Origin: Xanthomonas rydalmerensis
GTDB taxonomy: Bacteria; Pseudomonadota; Gammaproteobacteria; Xanthomonadales; Xanthomonadaceae
Assembly: GCF_033170385.1 (NCBI RefSeq)
Contig: NZ_CP126170.1
Location: 2,628,001-2,692,000, forward strand
DNA length: 64,000 nt
Direction: 5' to 3'
The translations under genes were made by a program, and so were the position numbers. Shown here in pieces: positions 43,368 to 54,752 of the stretch. Under the pieces are notes generated by a model that saw only the letters and a list, made by a program, of their open reading frames with translations, was not told the DNA's origin and searched no databases. Each line of letters starts with the position of its first letter. Position 1 is the stretch's first letter.

Positions 43368-45101
43368 TCAGTTCCCCAATGGCAGACAGTGCTCCACCAC
43401 CAGTTGCACCGCATTGCCGCCGCGATAATCGTCGGCTACCAGGCGATAGGCGATGTGTACGCGGCGGCCAGGTTCGCGGCCGTGCCAGCCGTTGAAATGG
43501 ATCGCGTTCAGGGGCTCGGCACGGCCGGGGCAGCGCAGGCTCAGCTTGAGGTGGCGCTCCTTCAGCACGCGCCACTGCAGCACCTCGAATTCGCCGTCGA
43601 ACAGCGGCTCGGGGAAGCCCTGCCCCCATGGCCCGCCCTGGCGCAACGCCTCGGCATGGTGATGGTCGAGTTCGTGCGGGTCCAGCGCACCATCGCTGAG
43701 CAGTTCGGCCTGCAGCAGTTCCGCGTCCAGGCTGGCCAGCGCATGCGCGCGGAACACCTGTTCGAACTCGGCCAGCGCGTCCTGGGGCAGGCTCAGGCCC
43801 GCGGCCATGGCGTGGCCGCCGAACTTCTCCATCAGACCCGGCCGCTGCGCCTCCACCGCCGCCATCGCGTCACGGATATGGAAACCGGGAATCGAACGCG
43901 CCGAGCCGCGCAACTGCGTGCTGCCGGGCTCGGCCGGGGCGAAGGCAATCACTGGCCGGTGCAGGCGGTCCTTCATCTTCGAGGCGACCAGGCCGATCAC
44001 GCCGGGATGCCACTGCGCATCGAACAGGCACACCGCCACCGGCGGCTGCTCGGGCGCGGCCAGCAGCGCCTGCGCCACCACCGCCTCGGCCTCGTCGGTC
44101 ATCTGCTGCTGCACGGCGCGGCGTTCGGCGTTGATCTCTTCCAGCGTCGCGGCGATCGCACGCGCCTGCTGCGGGTCCTCGCACAACAGCAGCTCGATGC
44201 CCAGGGCCATGTCCTCGAGCCGGCCGGCGGCGTTGAGCCGCGGGGCCAGGGCGAAGCCGATGTCGCTGGCGCTGAGCCGCGCCGGGTCGCGACCGCTGGC
44301 TTCGATCAAGGCGCGCAGGCCGAGGCAGCCCTCGCCACGCTGCAGCCGGCGCAGGCCGGCCGAGACCAGTGCACGGTTGTTCGGGTCCAGCGGCACCAGG
44401 TCGGCGACGGTGCCGACGGCGACCAGATCCAGCAGCACGCCCAGATCCGGCGGCGCCGCGGCGAACGCGCCGTGCGCGCGCAGGTGCCGGCGCAATGCCA
44501 GCAGCACATAGAAGATCACGCCGACGCCGGCCAGCATCTTGCTCGGGAACGCGTCGCCGGCCAGGTTCGGATCGACAATGGCATCGGCCGGCGGCAGCGC
44601 CGGACCCGGCAGATGGTGGTCGGTGACCAGTACCTCCCAACCGAGCGCCTTGGCCGCGGCGACGCCGGCATGGCAGGCGATGCCGTGGTCCACGGTGACC
44701 AGCAGGTCCGGCTGCAACGGCGCCAGTTCCGCGACCAGCGCCGGCGACAGGCCGTAACCATGGACCATGCGGTTGGGCACCGCGTGCAGCACCTGCGCGG
44801 CGCCGAGCAGGCGCAGCCCGCGCACCGCCACCGCGCAGGCGGTGGCGCCGTCGCAATCGAAATCGCCGACCACCAGAATGCGCTTGCCCGCGGCGATCGC
44901 CTCGGCCAGCAATGCCACTGCGGCGTCGATGCCGCTCAGCGCATCCGGCGGCAGCAACTGCGCCAGCTTGGGCTGCGCCAGTCCGCTATGGTGCGCGCCG
45001 CGCGCGGCGTAGATGCGCCGCAGCAGCGGCAATGTGGCCTCGTGCCACGGGCCAGCCGCGGCCGCCGCGGGCCGCCGCACGATGCGCGCGATCGAACTCA
45101 T
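43368..45101 (-). CDS. recJ: Single-stranded-DNA exonuclease RecJ
   Basis: 577 aa, the usual RecJ length. It is a 5'-3' ssDNA exonuclease of the DHH superfamily acting in recombination and mismatch/base-excision repair. Motifs: VVGDFDCDGATA (motif I), TVDHGIAC, VLVTDHHLPG (DHH) and VDPNL, with DHHA1-type GGHAMAAGLSLPQ near residue 435. The start codon overlaps the rpfE stop by 4 nt (45098-45101). The C-terminus has the OB-like VHIAYRLVADDYRGGNAVQLVVEH segment. The downstream tandem repeat probably marks the operon end. Confidence 0.96.
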   Translation of the reverse strand: MSSIARIVRRPAAAAAGPWHEATLPLLRRIYAARGAHHSGLAQPKLAQLLPPDALSGIDAAVALLAEAIAAGKRILVVGDFDCDGATACAVAVRGLRLLGAAQVLHAVPNRMVHGYGLSPALVAELAPLQPDLLVTVDHGIACHAGVAAAKALGWEVLVTDHHLPGPALPPADAIVDPNLAGDAFPSKMLAGVGVIFYVLLALRRHLRAHGAFAAAPPDLGVLLDLVAVGTVADLVPLDPNNRALVSAGLRRLQRGEGCLGLRALIEASGRDPARLSASDIGFALAPRLNAAGRLEDMALGIELLLCEDPQQARAIAATLEEINAERRAVQQQMTDEAEAVVAQALLAAPEQPPVAVCLFDAQWHPGVIGLVASKMKDRLHRPVIAFAPAEPGSTQLRGSARSIPGFHIRDAMAAVEAQRPGLMEKFGGHAMAAGLSLPQDALAEFEQVFRAHALASLDAELLQAELLSDGALDPHELDHHHAEALRQGGPWGQGFPEPLFDGEFEVLQWRVLKERHLKLSLRCPGRAEPLNAIHFNGWHGREPGRRVHIAYRLVADDYRGGNAVQLVVEHCLPLGN

Positions 45102-46018
45102 GCGTCCAGGCGCGACAACGGCCGCCGCCACAGGCGCCAGCGTTGCGCGGGGGCGATGCGGAAACAGGTGCCGTCCTCGAAATCCAGCTGCAGTTGCTGC
45201 AGCTCGCCATCGCGCAGCGCCTGCAGCAATGGTTGCACCACCTCGCCGACGAACTGTTCGGGCGCGCGCAGCTGGCGCAGGTCGACCAGTGCATCGACCC
45301 GTGGTGCCTGCGCATCGACGACGCCGGCGGCCTGGGCCAAGGCACGCAACAGCGGATCGCGACTGCGCACCTGCGCATGCGCGGTGCCGACCGTGGCCGG
45401 CAGGCGGCCGCCGCCCCAGAACCACAGCGAATTGATCGCCGGCTGGCCGCGCGCGACGCGCTCGCGGTTCCACGGATGCTGATGCAGCACAATCTGCGCC
45501 TCGGTCAGCAGCGCACGCCAGCGGCGCGCGTCCTCGCCCTGCGGCAGATGATCGAACAGGTCCGCCCCGAGCACCTGCGCCGGCGCCGCGAAGACCGGCA
45601 GCACGCTGTCGGCCGGCAGGCGCAGATACCAGCGGGTCGGATCGGGCGCGTCCAGGGTCAGCCCGCTCTCGGCGAACAGGCCCTGCACCGCCGGCAGCAG
45701 CGCGTCCAGGTCCACCGCGTCGAGCGGCAACATGTCGCCATGCGCCATCAGCCGCGCGCCCTGCATGTCCGGCACCACGTAGGCAGGATCGGCGCGCAGC
45801 CACAGGCCATCGCCGGCATCGCCAGCGTCAAGCTGCCGGGTCAGCGCGGCGGCCGGCAGCGATGCTTCCGCCAGCACGAAATGGCGGCGCAACTGTGCCT
45901 CGCCGCCCGGCGTGGCCTGCGTGCGGTCGGCACGGCCGAACGCACGCGCCACCTCGCCGGCCAGCACGGCGCCGGCCAGGCGGACCCGCTCCGGCAACAG
46001 CAAGGTGGCGACCGCCAT
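45098..46018 (-). CDS. rpfE: RpfE-like protein
   Basis: 306 aa from ATG 46018 (MAVATLLLPERVRLAGAVL). The C-terminal half has LHQHPWNRERVARGQPAINSLWFWGGGRLP, the signature of a family related to regulatory phosphoglycerate-mutase-like proteins. The N-terminal half carries RADPAYVVPDMQGARLMAHGDMLPLD. No membrane segment is seen. Position between greA and recJ agrees with rpfE of X. campestris, a gene of the rpf region whose biochemical role is not settled. It is overlapped by recJ and follows greA by 4 nt. Symbol from synteny. Confidence 0.78.
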   Translation of the reverse strand: MAVATLLLPERVRLAGAVLAGEVARAFGRADRTQATPGGEAQLRRHFVLAEASLPAAALTRQLDAGDAGDGLWLRADPAYVVPDMQGARLMAHGDMLPLDAVDLDALLPAVQGLFAESGLTLDAPDPTRWYLRLPADSVLPVFAAPAQVLGADLFDHLPQGEDARRWRALLTEAQIVLHQHPWNRERVARGQPAINSLWFWGGGRLPATVGTAHAQVRSRDPLLRALAQAAGVVDAQAPRVDALVDLRQLRAPEQFVGEVVQPLLQALRDGELQQLQLDFEDGTCFRIAPAQRWRLWRRPLSRLDA

Positions 46019-46022
46019 GGGA

Positions 46023-46495
46023 TCAGCCGACGTAGGCGACGCTGACGATCTCGTACTCGCGGCGACCGGCCGGGGCATCGATGCTGACGCTGTCGCCTTC
46101 CATCTTGCCGATCAGCGCACGCGCCAGCGGCGAGGAGATCGCGATCAGGCCGAGCTTGATGTCCGCTTCCAGGTCGCCGACCAACTGGTAGCGCTTCTCT
46201 TCGTCGGTCTCGACGTCGGCCAGCGTCACGGTGGCGCCGAACACCACCTTGCTGCCGACCGCCAGCTTGCTGACGTCGATGACCTCGGCGTGCGACAGCT
46301 CGCTCTCCAGCTGCTTGATGCGGCCTTCGATGAAACCCTGCTGCTCGCGCGCGGCGTGATACTCGGCGTTCTCCTTGAGGTCGCCGTGCGCACGCGCCTC
46401 GGCGATGGCAGTAATGACCTCGGGACGCTTGACCGACTTCAGGTGATCCAGTTCCTCGCGCAACCGCTGCGCGCCTTGCATGGTGATCGGGGCTC

Positions 46496-46499
<4 letters not shown>
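46023..46499 (-). CDS. greA: Transcription elongation factor GreA
   Basis: 158 aa. GreA rescues backtracked RNA polymerase by stimulating transcript cleavage. The N-terminal coiled coil ([15 protein letters not shown] ... [23 protein letters not shown]) includes the acidic tip residues of the DLKENAEY segment; the C-terminal globular domain ends with [20 protein letters not shown]. The start is GTG 46499, overlapping the carB stop by 4 nt; an internal ATG seven codons in is an alternative. Following carB directly links it to pyrimidine/arginine supply, as in some other gamma-proteobacteria. Confidence 0.95.
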
Positions 46500-49738
<3,239 letters not shown>

Positions 49739-49746
49739 GGGGATTC

Positions 49747-50190
49747 TCAGTAGAGGCGGTCCTGCCACGCCGCGGGGGCGCGCCAGGTGATCTGATCGGA
49801 CGAACGCGCATCGATCGCGCCATGGTCGACCGCGGCGCGAACCTCGCGCTGCATCGCGGCCCAACTGCTGGCGGTGGCGCCGATGCGCGCGCCGATCCGG
49901 TTGTTGTGGGCGTCCATCGCCCGGCTCGTGGAGCCGCGGCCGTCGCGCTCCATGACCGCCGTGACCCAGTCCACACAGCGTGGCGACAGGGTGTAGGCGA
50001 CCACGGCGCTGGCCAGGCTGTGGCGGTACGCATCGGCAGGGCCATCGCGCCCGCCCGGCAGGCCGGCGCTGAGCCACTGCGGGTACACCGCGCCCAGCAC
50101 GAAGGCCGGATACGCGGCCAGCACCAGCAACGCCGTAGCCGGCCACCGCCAGCGGCGGGTCGGCAACGGCATGGCCGGCGCTACGGCCAT
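49747..50190 (-). CDS. Small membrane-anchored protein between carA and carB (DUF6973-like)
   Basis: 147 aa from ATG 50190, which shares one base with the carA stop (TGATG), so it is translationally coupled. The N-terminal hydrophobic segment at about residues 17-37 is a signal anchor or signal peptide. The remaining 105 residues, probably periplasmic, hold a conserved-looking motif series: [16 protein letters not shown], then [16 protein letters not shown], then a final [13 protein letters not shown]. The DAxRH + MDxHNNxxG..IG pattern matches what I recall of DUF6973-type domains, which also occur in polymorphic-toxin-like proteins. No enzymatic role is known. It lies 8 nt before carB, embedding it in a core operon. 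Confidence 0.75.
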   Translation of the reverse strand: MAVAPAMPLPTRRWRWPATALLVLAAYPAFVLGAVYPQWLSAGLPGGRDGPADAYRHSLASAVVAYTLSPRCVDWVTAVMERDGRGSTSRAMDAHNNRIGARIGATASSWAAMQREVRAAVDHGAIDARSSDQITWRAPAAWQDRLY

Positions 50191-51317
50191 CAGGCGGCGG
50201 CCGCCATCAGCGCGGTGAAGCGATCGAACAGCGGCGCCACGTCGCGCGGGCCCGGCGAGGCTTCCGGGTGACCCTGGAAGCTGAAGGCCGGCGCGTCGGT
50301 GAGCGCGATGCCCTGGTTGCTGCCGTCGAACAGCGAGCGATGGGTGACGCGCACGTTGGTCGGCAAGGTCGCCTCGTCCACCGCGAAGCCGTGGTTCTGC
50401 GAGGTGATCATCACCCGGCCGCTGTCCAGGTCCTGCACCGGGTGGTTGGCGCCGTGGTGGCCGTGCCCCATCTTCAGGGTCTGCGCGCCGGCGGCCAGCG
50501 CCAGCAGTTGGTGGCCCAGGCAGATACCGAAGGTCGGAATCTTGCGCGCCAGCAATTCCTTGATCGCGGCGATCGCGTAGTCGCACGGCGCCGGGTCGCC
50601 GGGACCGTTGGACAGGAACACGCCGTGCGGATTCATCGCCAGCACCTCGGCAACCGGCGTCTGCGCCGGCACCACGGTCACTTCGCAGCCGCGCTCGGCG
50701 AGCATGCGCAGGATGTTGTGCTTGACCCCGTAGTCGTAGGCGACGACCTTGAACTTGGGTTCGGCCTGCACGAACGCGTTGCTGTCCAGGTCGAGCTGGC
50801 CGTCGCGCCAGGGGTAGGCCTTCTCGGTGGAGACCACCTTGGCCAAGTCCATGCCCTTCAGTCCGGGGAACTTGCGCGCCGCTTCCAGCGCGGTGTCCAC
50901 GTCGACCTCGCCGGCCATCAGCGCGCCGTTCTGCGAGCCCTTCTCGCGCAGGATACGGGTCAGCTTGCGGGTGTCGATGCCGGCAATGGCGACCACGCCG
51001 CGCTGGATCAGCCAGTCCGGCAGCGCCACCTGGTTGCGCCAGTTGCTGGGACGGCGCGGCACGTCGCGCACGATCAGGCCGGCCGACCAGACCTGGGCGG
51101 CCTCGTCGTCCTGGTCGGTGCAGCCGGTGTTGCCGATATGCGGATACGTCAGCGTGACCAGTTGGCGGGCGTAGGAGGGATCGGTGAGGATCTCCTGGTA
51201 GCCGGTCATGGCGGTGTTGAACACCACTTCGCCGACGGACAGGCCGGCAGCGCCTACGGATTCGCCCTCGAACACGGTGCCGTCTTCAAGGACAAGGATT
51301 GCGGGTTGAGTCACGGG
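50190..51317 (-). CDS. carA: Carbamoyl-phosphate synthase small subunit
   Basis: 375 aa from GTG 51317 ([17 protein letters not shown]), preceded by AAGG at a suitable distance; an ATG 12 codons upstream lacks family support. It hydrolyses glutamine and channels ammonia to CarB. The class I glutamine amidotransferase domain has the Cys in [22 protein letters not shown], and the His/Glu pair in [10 protein letters not shown]. The N-terminal domain includes [17 protein letters not shown] and [12 protein letters not shown]. The gap of about 160 nt to dapB may hold its promoter, which is commonly subject to arginine/pyrimidine control. Confidence 0.96.
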   Translation of the reverse strand, partial: PVTQPAILVLEDGTVFEGESVGAAGLSVGEVVFNTAMTGYQEILTDPSYARQLVTLTYPHIGNTGCTDQDDEAAQVWSAGLIVRDVPRRPSNWRNQVALPDWLIQRGVVAIAGIDTRKLTRILREKGSQNGALMAGEVDVDTALEAARKFPGLKGMDLAKVVSTEKAYPWRDGQLDLDSNAFVQAEPKFKVVAYDYGVKHNILRMLAERGCEVTVVPAQTPVAEVLAMNPHGVFLSNGPGDPAPCDYAIAAIKELLARKIPTFGICLGHQLLALAAGAQTLKMGHGHHGANHPVQDLDSGRVMITSQNHGFAVDEATLPTNVRVTHRSLFDGSNQGIALTDAPAFSFQGHPEASPGPRDVAPLFDRFTALMAAAA

Positions 51318-51476
51318 GTTCGCCTTGGGGAGAGAGGAACCCTGCCCCACCAACTTGCAGGCTGCAAGAAACCGCGAACTCGGCGCTTCTCCGGGTCCGT
51401 GGCGATGGGTAACAGGCGAGCGAGAATTGTACCGGCGCGGGACGGTCCGCGCCAGCCGTTTGGGTGAAGCGCCTGT

Positions 51477-52193
51477 TCAGCCGAGCAGGTCGCGCAGCCG
51501 GTAGGGCCCGGGTGCACGCCCCGGCAGGCGCGCGGCGGCATGCAGCGCGCCGCGGGCGAAGATGTCGCGGTTGCTGGCGCGGTGCACCAGTTCCACCCGC
51601 TCGCCGAGTCCGGCGAACTGCACCAGATGTTCGCCGACGATATCGCCGGCGCGCAGGCTGGCGTAGCGCGGGGTGGCGCCGCCCTGTTGCGCGGCGTCGC
51701 CGAGGGTCAGCGCGGTGCCGGAGGGCGCGTCCTGCTTGTGCACGTGGTGGGATTCGACGATGTCGCAGTCCCAACCCGGCAGCGCCGCGGCGGCACGCTC
51801 GACCAGATCGTGCAGTACCGCCACGCCCAGGCTGAAGTTCGATGCCCAGATCAAGGGAATGCGTTCGGCGGCGGCAGTCAGTGCCTGCCGCTGCGTCTCC
51901 TCCAGCCCGGTGGTGCCGGACACCAGCGCCGCGCCGCGCGCCGTGCACAAGGCCAGCACCGGGTCGAAGCCCTGCGGCAGGCTGAAATCGATCGCCACGT
52001 CGAAGGCCGGCACCCCACCCAACTCGGCCGCGGCGAAGTACGGCACGCCGTCGATCACCCGCTGCGCCGGCGCGCGCCGCACCACCGCGGCCACCACCTG
52101 CAGCGCCGGGTCCTGCGCGGCCAGCCGCAACAACGCCTGGCCCATGCGGCCGGACGCACCATGGATCAACACACGCAGTGGAGAAGTCGTCAT
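51477..52193 (-). CDS. dapB: 4-hydroxy-tetrahydrodipicolinate reductase
   Basis: 238 aa from ATG 52193 (MTTSPLRVLIHGASGRMGQ), slightly shorter than E. coli DapB. It reduces hydroxytetrahydrodipicolinate with NAD(P)H in lysine/diaminopimelate synthesis. The nucleotide motif HGASGRMGQ is at residues 10-18. The catalytic ESHHVHKQDAPSGTAL block has the His-His pair and the Lys. SGTTGLEE and ASNFSLGVAVL complete the signature. It lies 159 nt upstream of carA in the same orientation, as dapB-carA-carB in several proteobacteria. Confidence 0.96.
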   Translation of the reverse strand: MTTSPLRVLIHGASGRMGQALLRLAAQDPALQVVAAVVRRAPAQRVIDGVPYFAAAELGGVPAFDVAIDFSLPQGFDPVLALCTARGAALVSGTTGLEETQRQALTAAAERIPLIWASNFSLGVAVLHDLVERAAAALPGWDCDIVESHHVHKQDAPSGTALTLGDAAQQGGATPRYASLRAGDIVGEHLVQFAGLGERVELVHRASNRDIFARGALHAAARLPGRAPGPYRLRDLLG

Positions 52194-52480
52194 CGGCACA
52201 AGGCTAGCGGTTTGCGGGCGGGTGCGACAGAGGGTGCGTGCATGGGAGACGCAAGCGCGCGACGGGCAGCCAGCGCGCTGCCTCGGAAGTGGCGATGCTT
52301 CACTCGTCGCGGCTGAAGCCGCTCCCACAACAGCGTGGCGGCACTGGAAGCGACAGAAAAAGCTGGCGCGCGAGGCGCTTGGCACCTGGCACCACAACGC
52401 AATCGCAGCCGATCGCCCCAGCTGTGGGAGGGGCTTCAGCCCCGACGCCGGGAACGCGCCAGCGCAGCAGCAAGCAAGCC
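52194..52480. repeat. Intergenic inverted pair of REP-like elements
   Basis: No gene. REP-like units lie at 52306-52329 (reading GTCGCGGCTGAAGCCGCTCC) and 52423-52446 (reading TGTGGGAGGGGCTTCAGCCC), in opposite orientation about 117 nt apart. Such pairs are typical targets of RAYT-type repeat systems. Confidence 0.75.
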
Positions 52481-53194
52481 CTACTCGGCCGCCTGCCCCA
52501 ACAAGCGCTTGTCCCAGTCCTCCACCGCATGCTGTGCGAGGCGGCGCTCGAACAAGCTGCGCCAGTTCGGTACCAGCGGCAGCGCCAGCACCTGCTGCAG
52601 TTGCGCCGGATCGATCTCGCGCCGGTACAGCAGGCCGATCAACCGTGCCAGCGGCCACTGCGGATACGGGCGCTCCAGCAAGGTCAAACGATCGCCAGCG
52701 GCGACCTCGCCGGGCTGCAGCACGCGGTAGTACCAGCCGGTGCGGCCGCTGTCCTGCACACGTCGCGCCAGCGCAGGCACGCCGAACCGGTCGGACAGCT
52801 TCCAGCACGGCTGCCGCGACTGCGACACCTCGACCAGGGCCGTGCCCAGGCGCAACCGGTCGCCCAGGCACAGGTCGGCCTCGGTCACCCCGCAGCTGCT
52901 GAGGTTCTCGCCGAACGCACCCGGCGCGTCCAGCAAGGCATGCGCGCCCAGTTCCTCGCGCCAGGCCGGGTAATGGTCGCGCGGATAGTGGTGCAAGGCC
53001 TTGTCGGGGCCACCATGCACGCGGCGGTCGCCCTGCTCGTCCAGTTCCAGTCCCTCCAGGCCGATGCGCAGGCGCCCGGCCCGCGGCCGCTTGTCGATGG
53101 CGCTGCGGCTGCCTGGGCGGGTGAACGCCTGCGCGCGGCCGACCAGCACCGCATCGATGGTCCACGCCGCGACGGCGGAATCGGACGACGTCAT
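52481..53194 (-). CDS. MOSC domain protein, YiiM-like
   Basis: 237 aa from ATG 53194. The MOSC beta-barrel (about residues 45-165) has the family pattern VHGGPDKALHHYPRDHY, FGENLSSCG, LCLGDRLRLGTALVEVSQSRQPCWKL with the candidate molybdenum-cofactor Cys. The C-terminal helical extension (about 175-237) is as in YiiM/YuaD proteins. E. coli YiiM reduces N-hydroxylated bases and protects against 6-hydroxylaminopurine using molybdopterin. Here the role is inferred from the family. The gene follows the aminotransferase by 20 nt, so the two are probably cotranscribed. Confidence 0.88.
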   Translation of the reverse strand: MTSSDSAVAAWTIDAVLVGRAQAFTRPGSRSAIDKRPRAGRLRIGLEGLELDEQGDRRVHGGPDKALHHYPRDHYPAWREELGAHALLDAPGAFGENLSSCGVTEADLCLGDRLRLGTALVEVSQSRQPCWKLSDRFGVPALARRVQDSGRTGWYYRVLQPGEVAAGDRLTLLERPYPQWPLARLIGLLYRREIDPAQLQQVLALPLVPNWRSLFERRLAQHAVEDWDKRLLGQAAE

Positions 53195-53214
53195 CGACGG
53201 AGGCGCGCCCGGAC

Positions 53215-54423
53215 TCAGGCCGTCGCGCGCCGATGCGCGGCGACTTCGTCCTGCAACAGCGCGCCGAGGATGCGCACGCCGGTCTCGATGCGCTCGGCCG
53301 GCACGGTCACGAACGACAGCCGCAGGGTATTGCGCTGCGGCGCGACCGCGAAGAACGGCGCGCCCGGCACGAAGGCCACGTTGCGCTCGATCGCCTTGCT
53401 CAGCAGCGCGCCGCCGTCCATGCCCTCCGGCAGTTCGACCCAGATGAACATGCCGCCAGCCGGGCGGTTCCAGCGCACCTGCGCGGGGAAATACCTGGCC
53501 AGGGCGGCGAGCATCTGCTCGCAACGGCTGGCGTACAACGCGCGGATGCCGGGGATGTGCGCATCCAGGAAACCGTCCTGCACCGCCTCGTAGACGATGC
53601 GCTGGCTGAACGAGGGCGTGTGCAGGTCCGCTGCCTGCTTGGCCTGTACCAGCTTGGCGTGCACCGCTTCGGGCGCAACCACGTAGCCCAGGCGCAGGCC
53701 GGGCGCGAACACCTTGGAGAACGAGCCCATGTAGATGGCGCCGTCCGGGTTCATCGACAGCAGGCTCGGCAGCGTGTCGCCGCTGTAGCACAGCTCGCCG
53801 TAGGGATCGTCCTCGACGATCGGCACGCCGGCCTCGGCCGCACGCGCCACCAGTGCCTGCCGCCGGTGCAGCGGCAGGCGCCGCCCGGTCGGATTCTGGA
53901 AGTTCGGCAGCACGTACATGAAGCGCGCGCCGGCCAGCTGCGCATCGTCCAGCGCGTCCACCACCACGCCATCGTCGTCCGATTGCATCGCCGCGAACGC
54001 AGGCTGGAAAAGCGAGAACGCCTGCAGCGCGCCGAGATAGCTGGGCGTTTCCACCAGCACCTTGCTGCCTTCGTCGATGAACACCTTGCCGAGCAGGTCC
54101 AGGCCCTGCTGCGAACCGGTGGTGATCAGCACCTGGCTTGGCCGGATGTGGGCACCGTCGCGGCTCAGCCGCGCCGCCACCCATTCGCGCAGCAGCAGAT
54201 AGCCCTCGGTCGGGCCGTACTGCAACGCCGCCTGCGGCGCATCGCGCAGTACCTTGGCGCAGGCCTCGCGCATGCGCTCGACCGGGAAGGTATCCGGCGA
54301 CGGCAGGCCGCCGGCGAAGGAGATCACTTCCGGACGTTCGGTGACCTTGAGGATTTCGCGGATCGCCGAACTGGTCAGCGCCTGCGCACGGCGGGAGAAC
54401 TGGAATGGGCTGGTCATCGGCAT
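53215..54423 (-). CDS. PLP-dependent class I/II aminotransferase
   Basis: 402 aa from ATG 54423 (MPMTSPFQFSRRAQAL); ATG 54417 is also possible. Fold-type I enzyme of the 2-aminoadipate / MocR-like branch: SFAGGLPSPDTFPVE near the N-terminus, TTGSQQGLDLLGKVF, PNFQNPTGRRL, EDDPYGELCYSG, and the PLP lysine in GSFSKVFAPGLRLGYV. The C-terminal Arg segment is in NTLRLSFVTVP. Substrates are probably aromatic or branched amino acids or 2-aminoadipate, but sequence alone does not say. It is followed after 20 nt by the MOSC gene. Confidence 0.92.
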   Translation of the reverse strand: MPMTSPFQFSRRAQALTSSAIREILKVTERPEVISFAGGLPSPDTFPVERMREACAKVLRDAPQAALQYGPTEGYLLLREWVAARLSRDGAHIRPSQVLITTGSQQGLDLLGKVFIDEGSKVLVETPSYLGALQAFSLFQPAFAAMQSDDDGVVVDALDDAQLAGARFMYVLPNFQNPTGRRLPLHRRQALVARAAEAGVPIVEDDPYGELCYSGDTLPSLLSMNPDGAIYMGSFSKVFAPGLRLGYVVAPEAVHAKLVQAKQAADLHTPSFSQRIVYEAVQDGFLDAHIPGIRALYASRCEQMLAALARYFPAQVRWNRPAGGMFIWVELPEGMDGGALLSKAIERNVAFVPGAPFFAVAPQRNTLRLSFVTVPAERIETGVRILGALLQDEVAAHRRATA

Positions 54424-54496
54424 AGGATAGTCGCCGCCATCACGCCGCGCATGTACGGCGCACAAGCGGGCGCCGGCCGGCAACGCGTGGCGCGGC

Positions 54497-54751
54497 TCAG
54501 TGCCGCCGCGGCGGCGTCGGCCCGCAACTGTCGCAACCGCCGCAAGCGCCTGCGCCCGCGGTGGGCGCCGGCGCGATGCTGCGACCGAGGGCCTGCAGCC
54601 ACGGCGCACGGTTCGGTTTGAGCAGGCGCACGGCGATGGCGCCGCGCAGCTTGCGCGCGGTGCCGGGGAACTGCTTCTTCAGTACCACCCAGGCGCTGAC
54701 CAGCACCGCCAGCGCGATCACCAGGTACTGCAGCAGCAGCGAGGTACTCAT
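54497..54751 (-). CDS. Small Cys-rich membrane protein associated with FeoB
   Basis: 84 aa with one N-terminal helix (about residues 5-24) and a cytoplasmic or periplasmic tail ending in a Cys cluster CGGCDSCG. This architecture fits FeoB-associated Cys-rich membrane proteins (DUF6587-like in xanthomonads). It starts immediately after the feoB stop (1-nt gap), so it is the third gene of the iron-uptake operon. The Cys motif could bind Fe or an Fe-S cluster and gate or accept iron, in the position of FeoC in other operons; this is inference. Confidence 0.85.
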   Translation of the reverse strand: MSTSLLLQYLVIALAVLVSAWVVLKKQFPGTARKLRGAIAVRLLKPNRAPWLQALGRSIAPAPTAGAGACGGCDSCGPTPPRRH

Positions 54752-54752
54752 C

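Noticed and set aside
42830..43370. Proline/arginine-rich frames in the tandem repeat
   Set aside because: Each unit translates in several frames with stop codons at unit borders; it is a DNA repeat.
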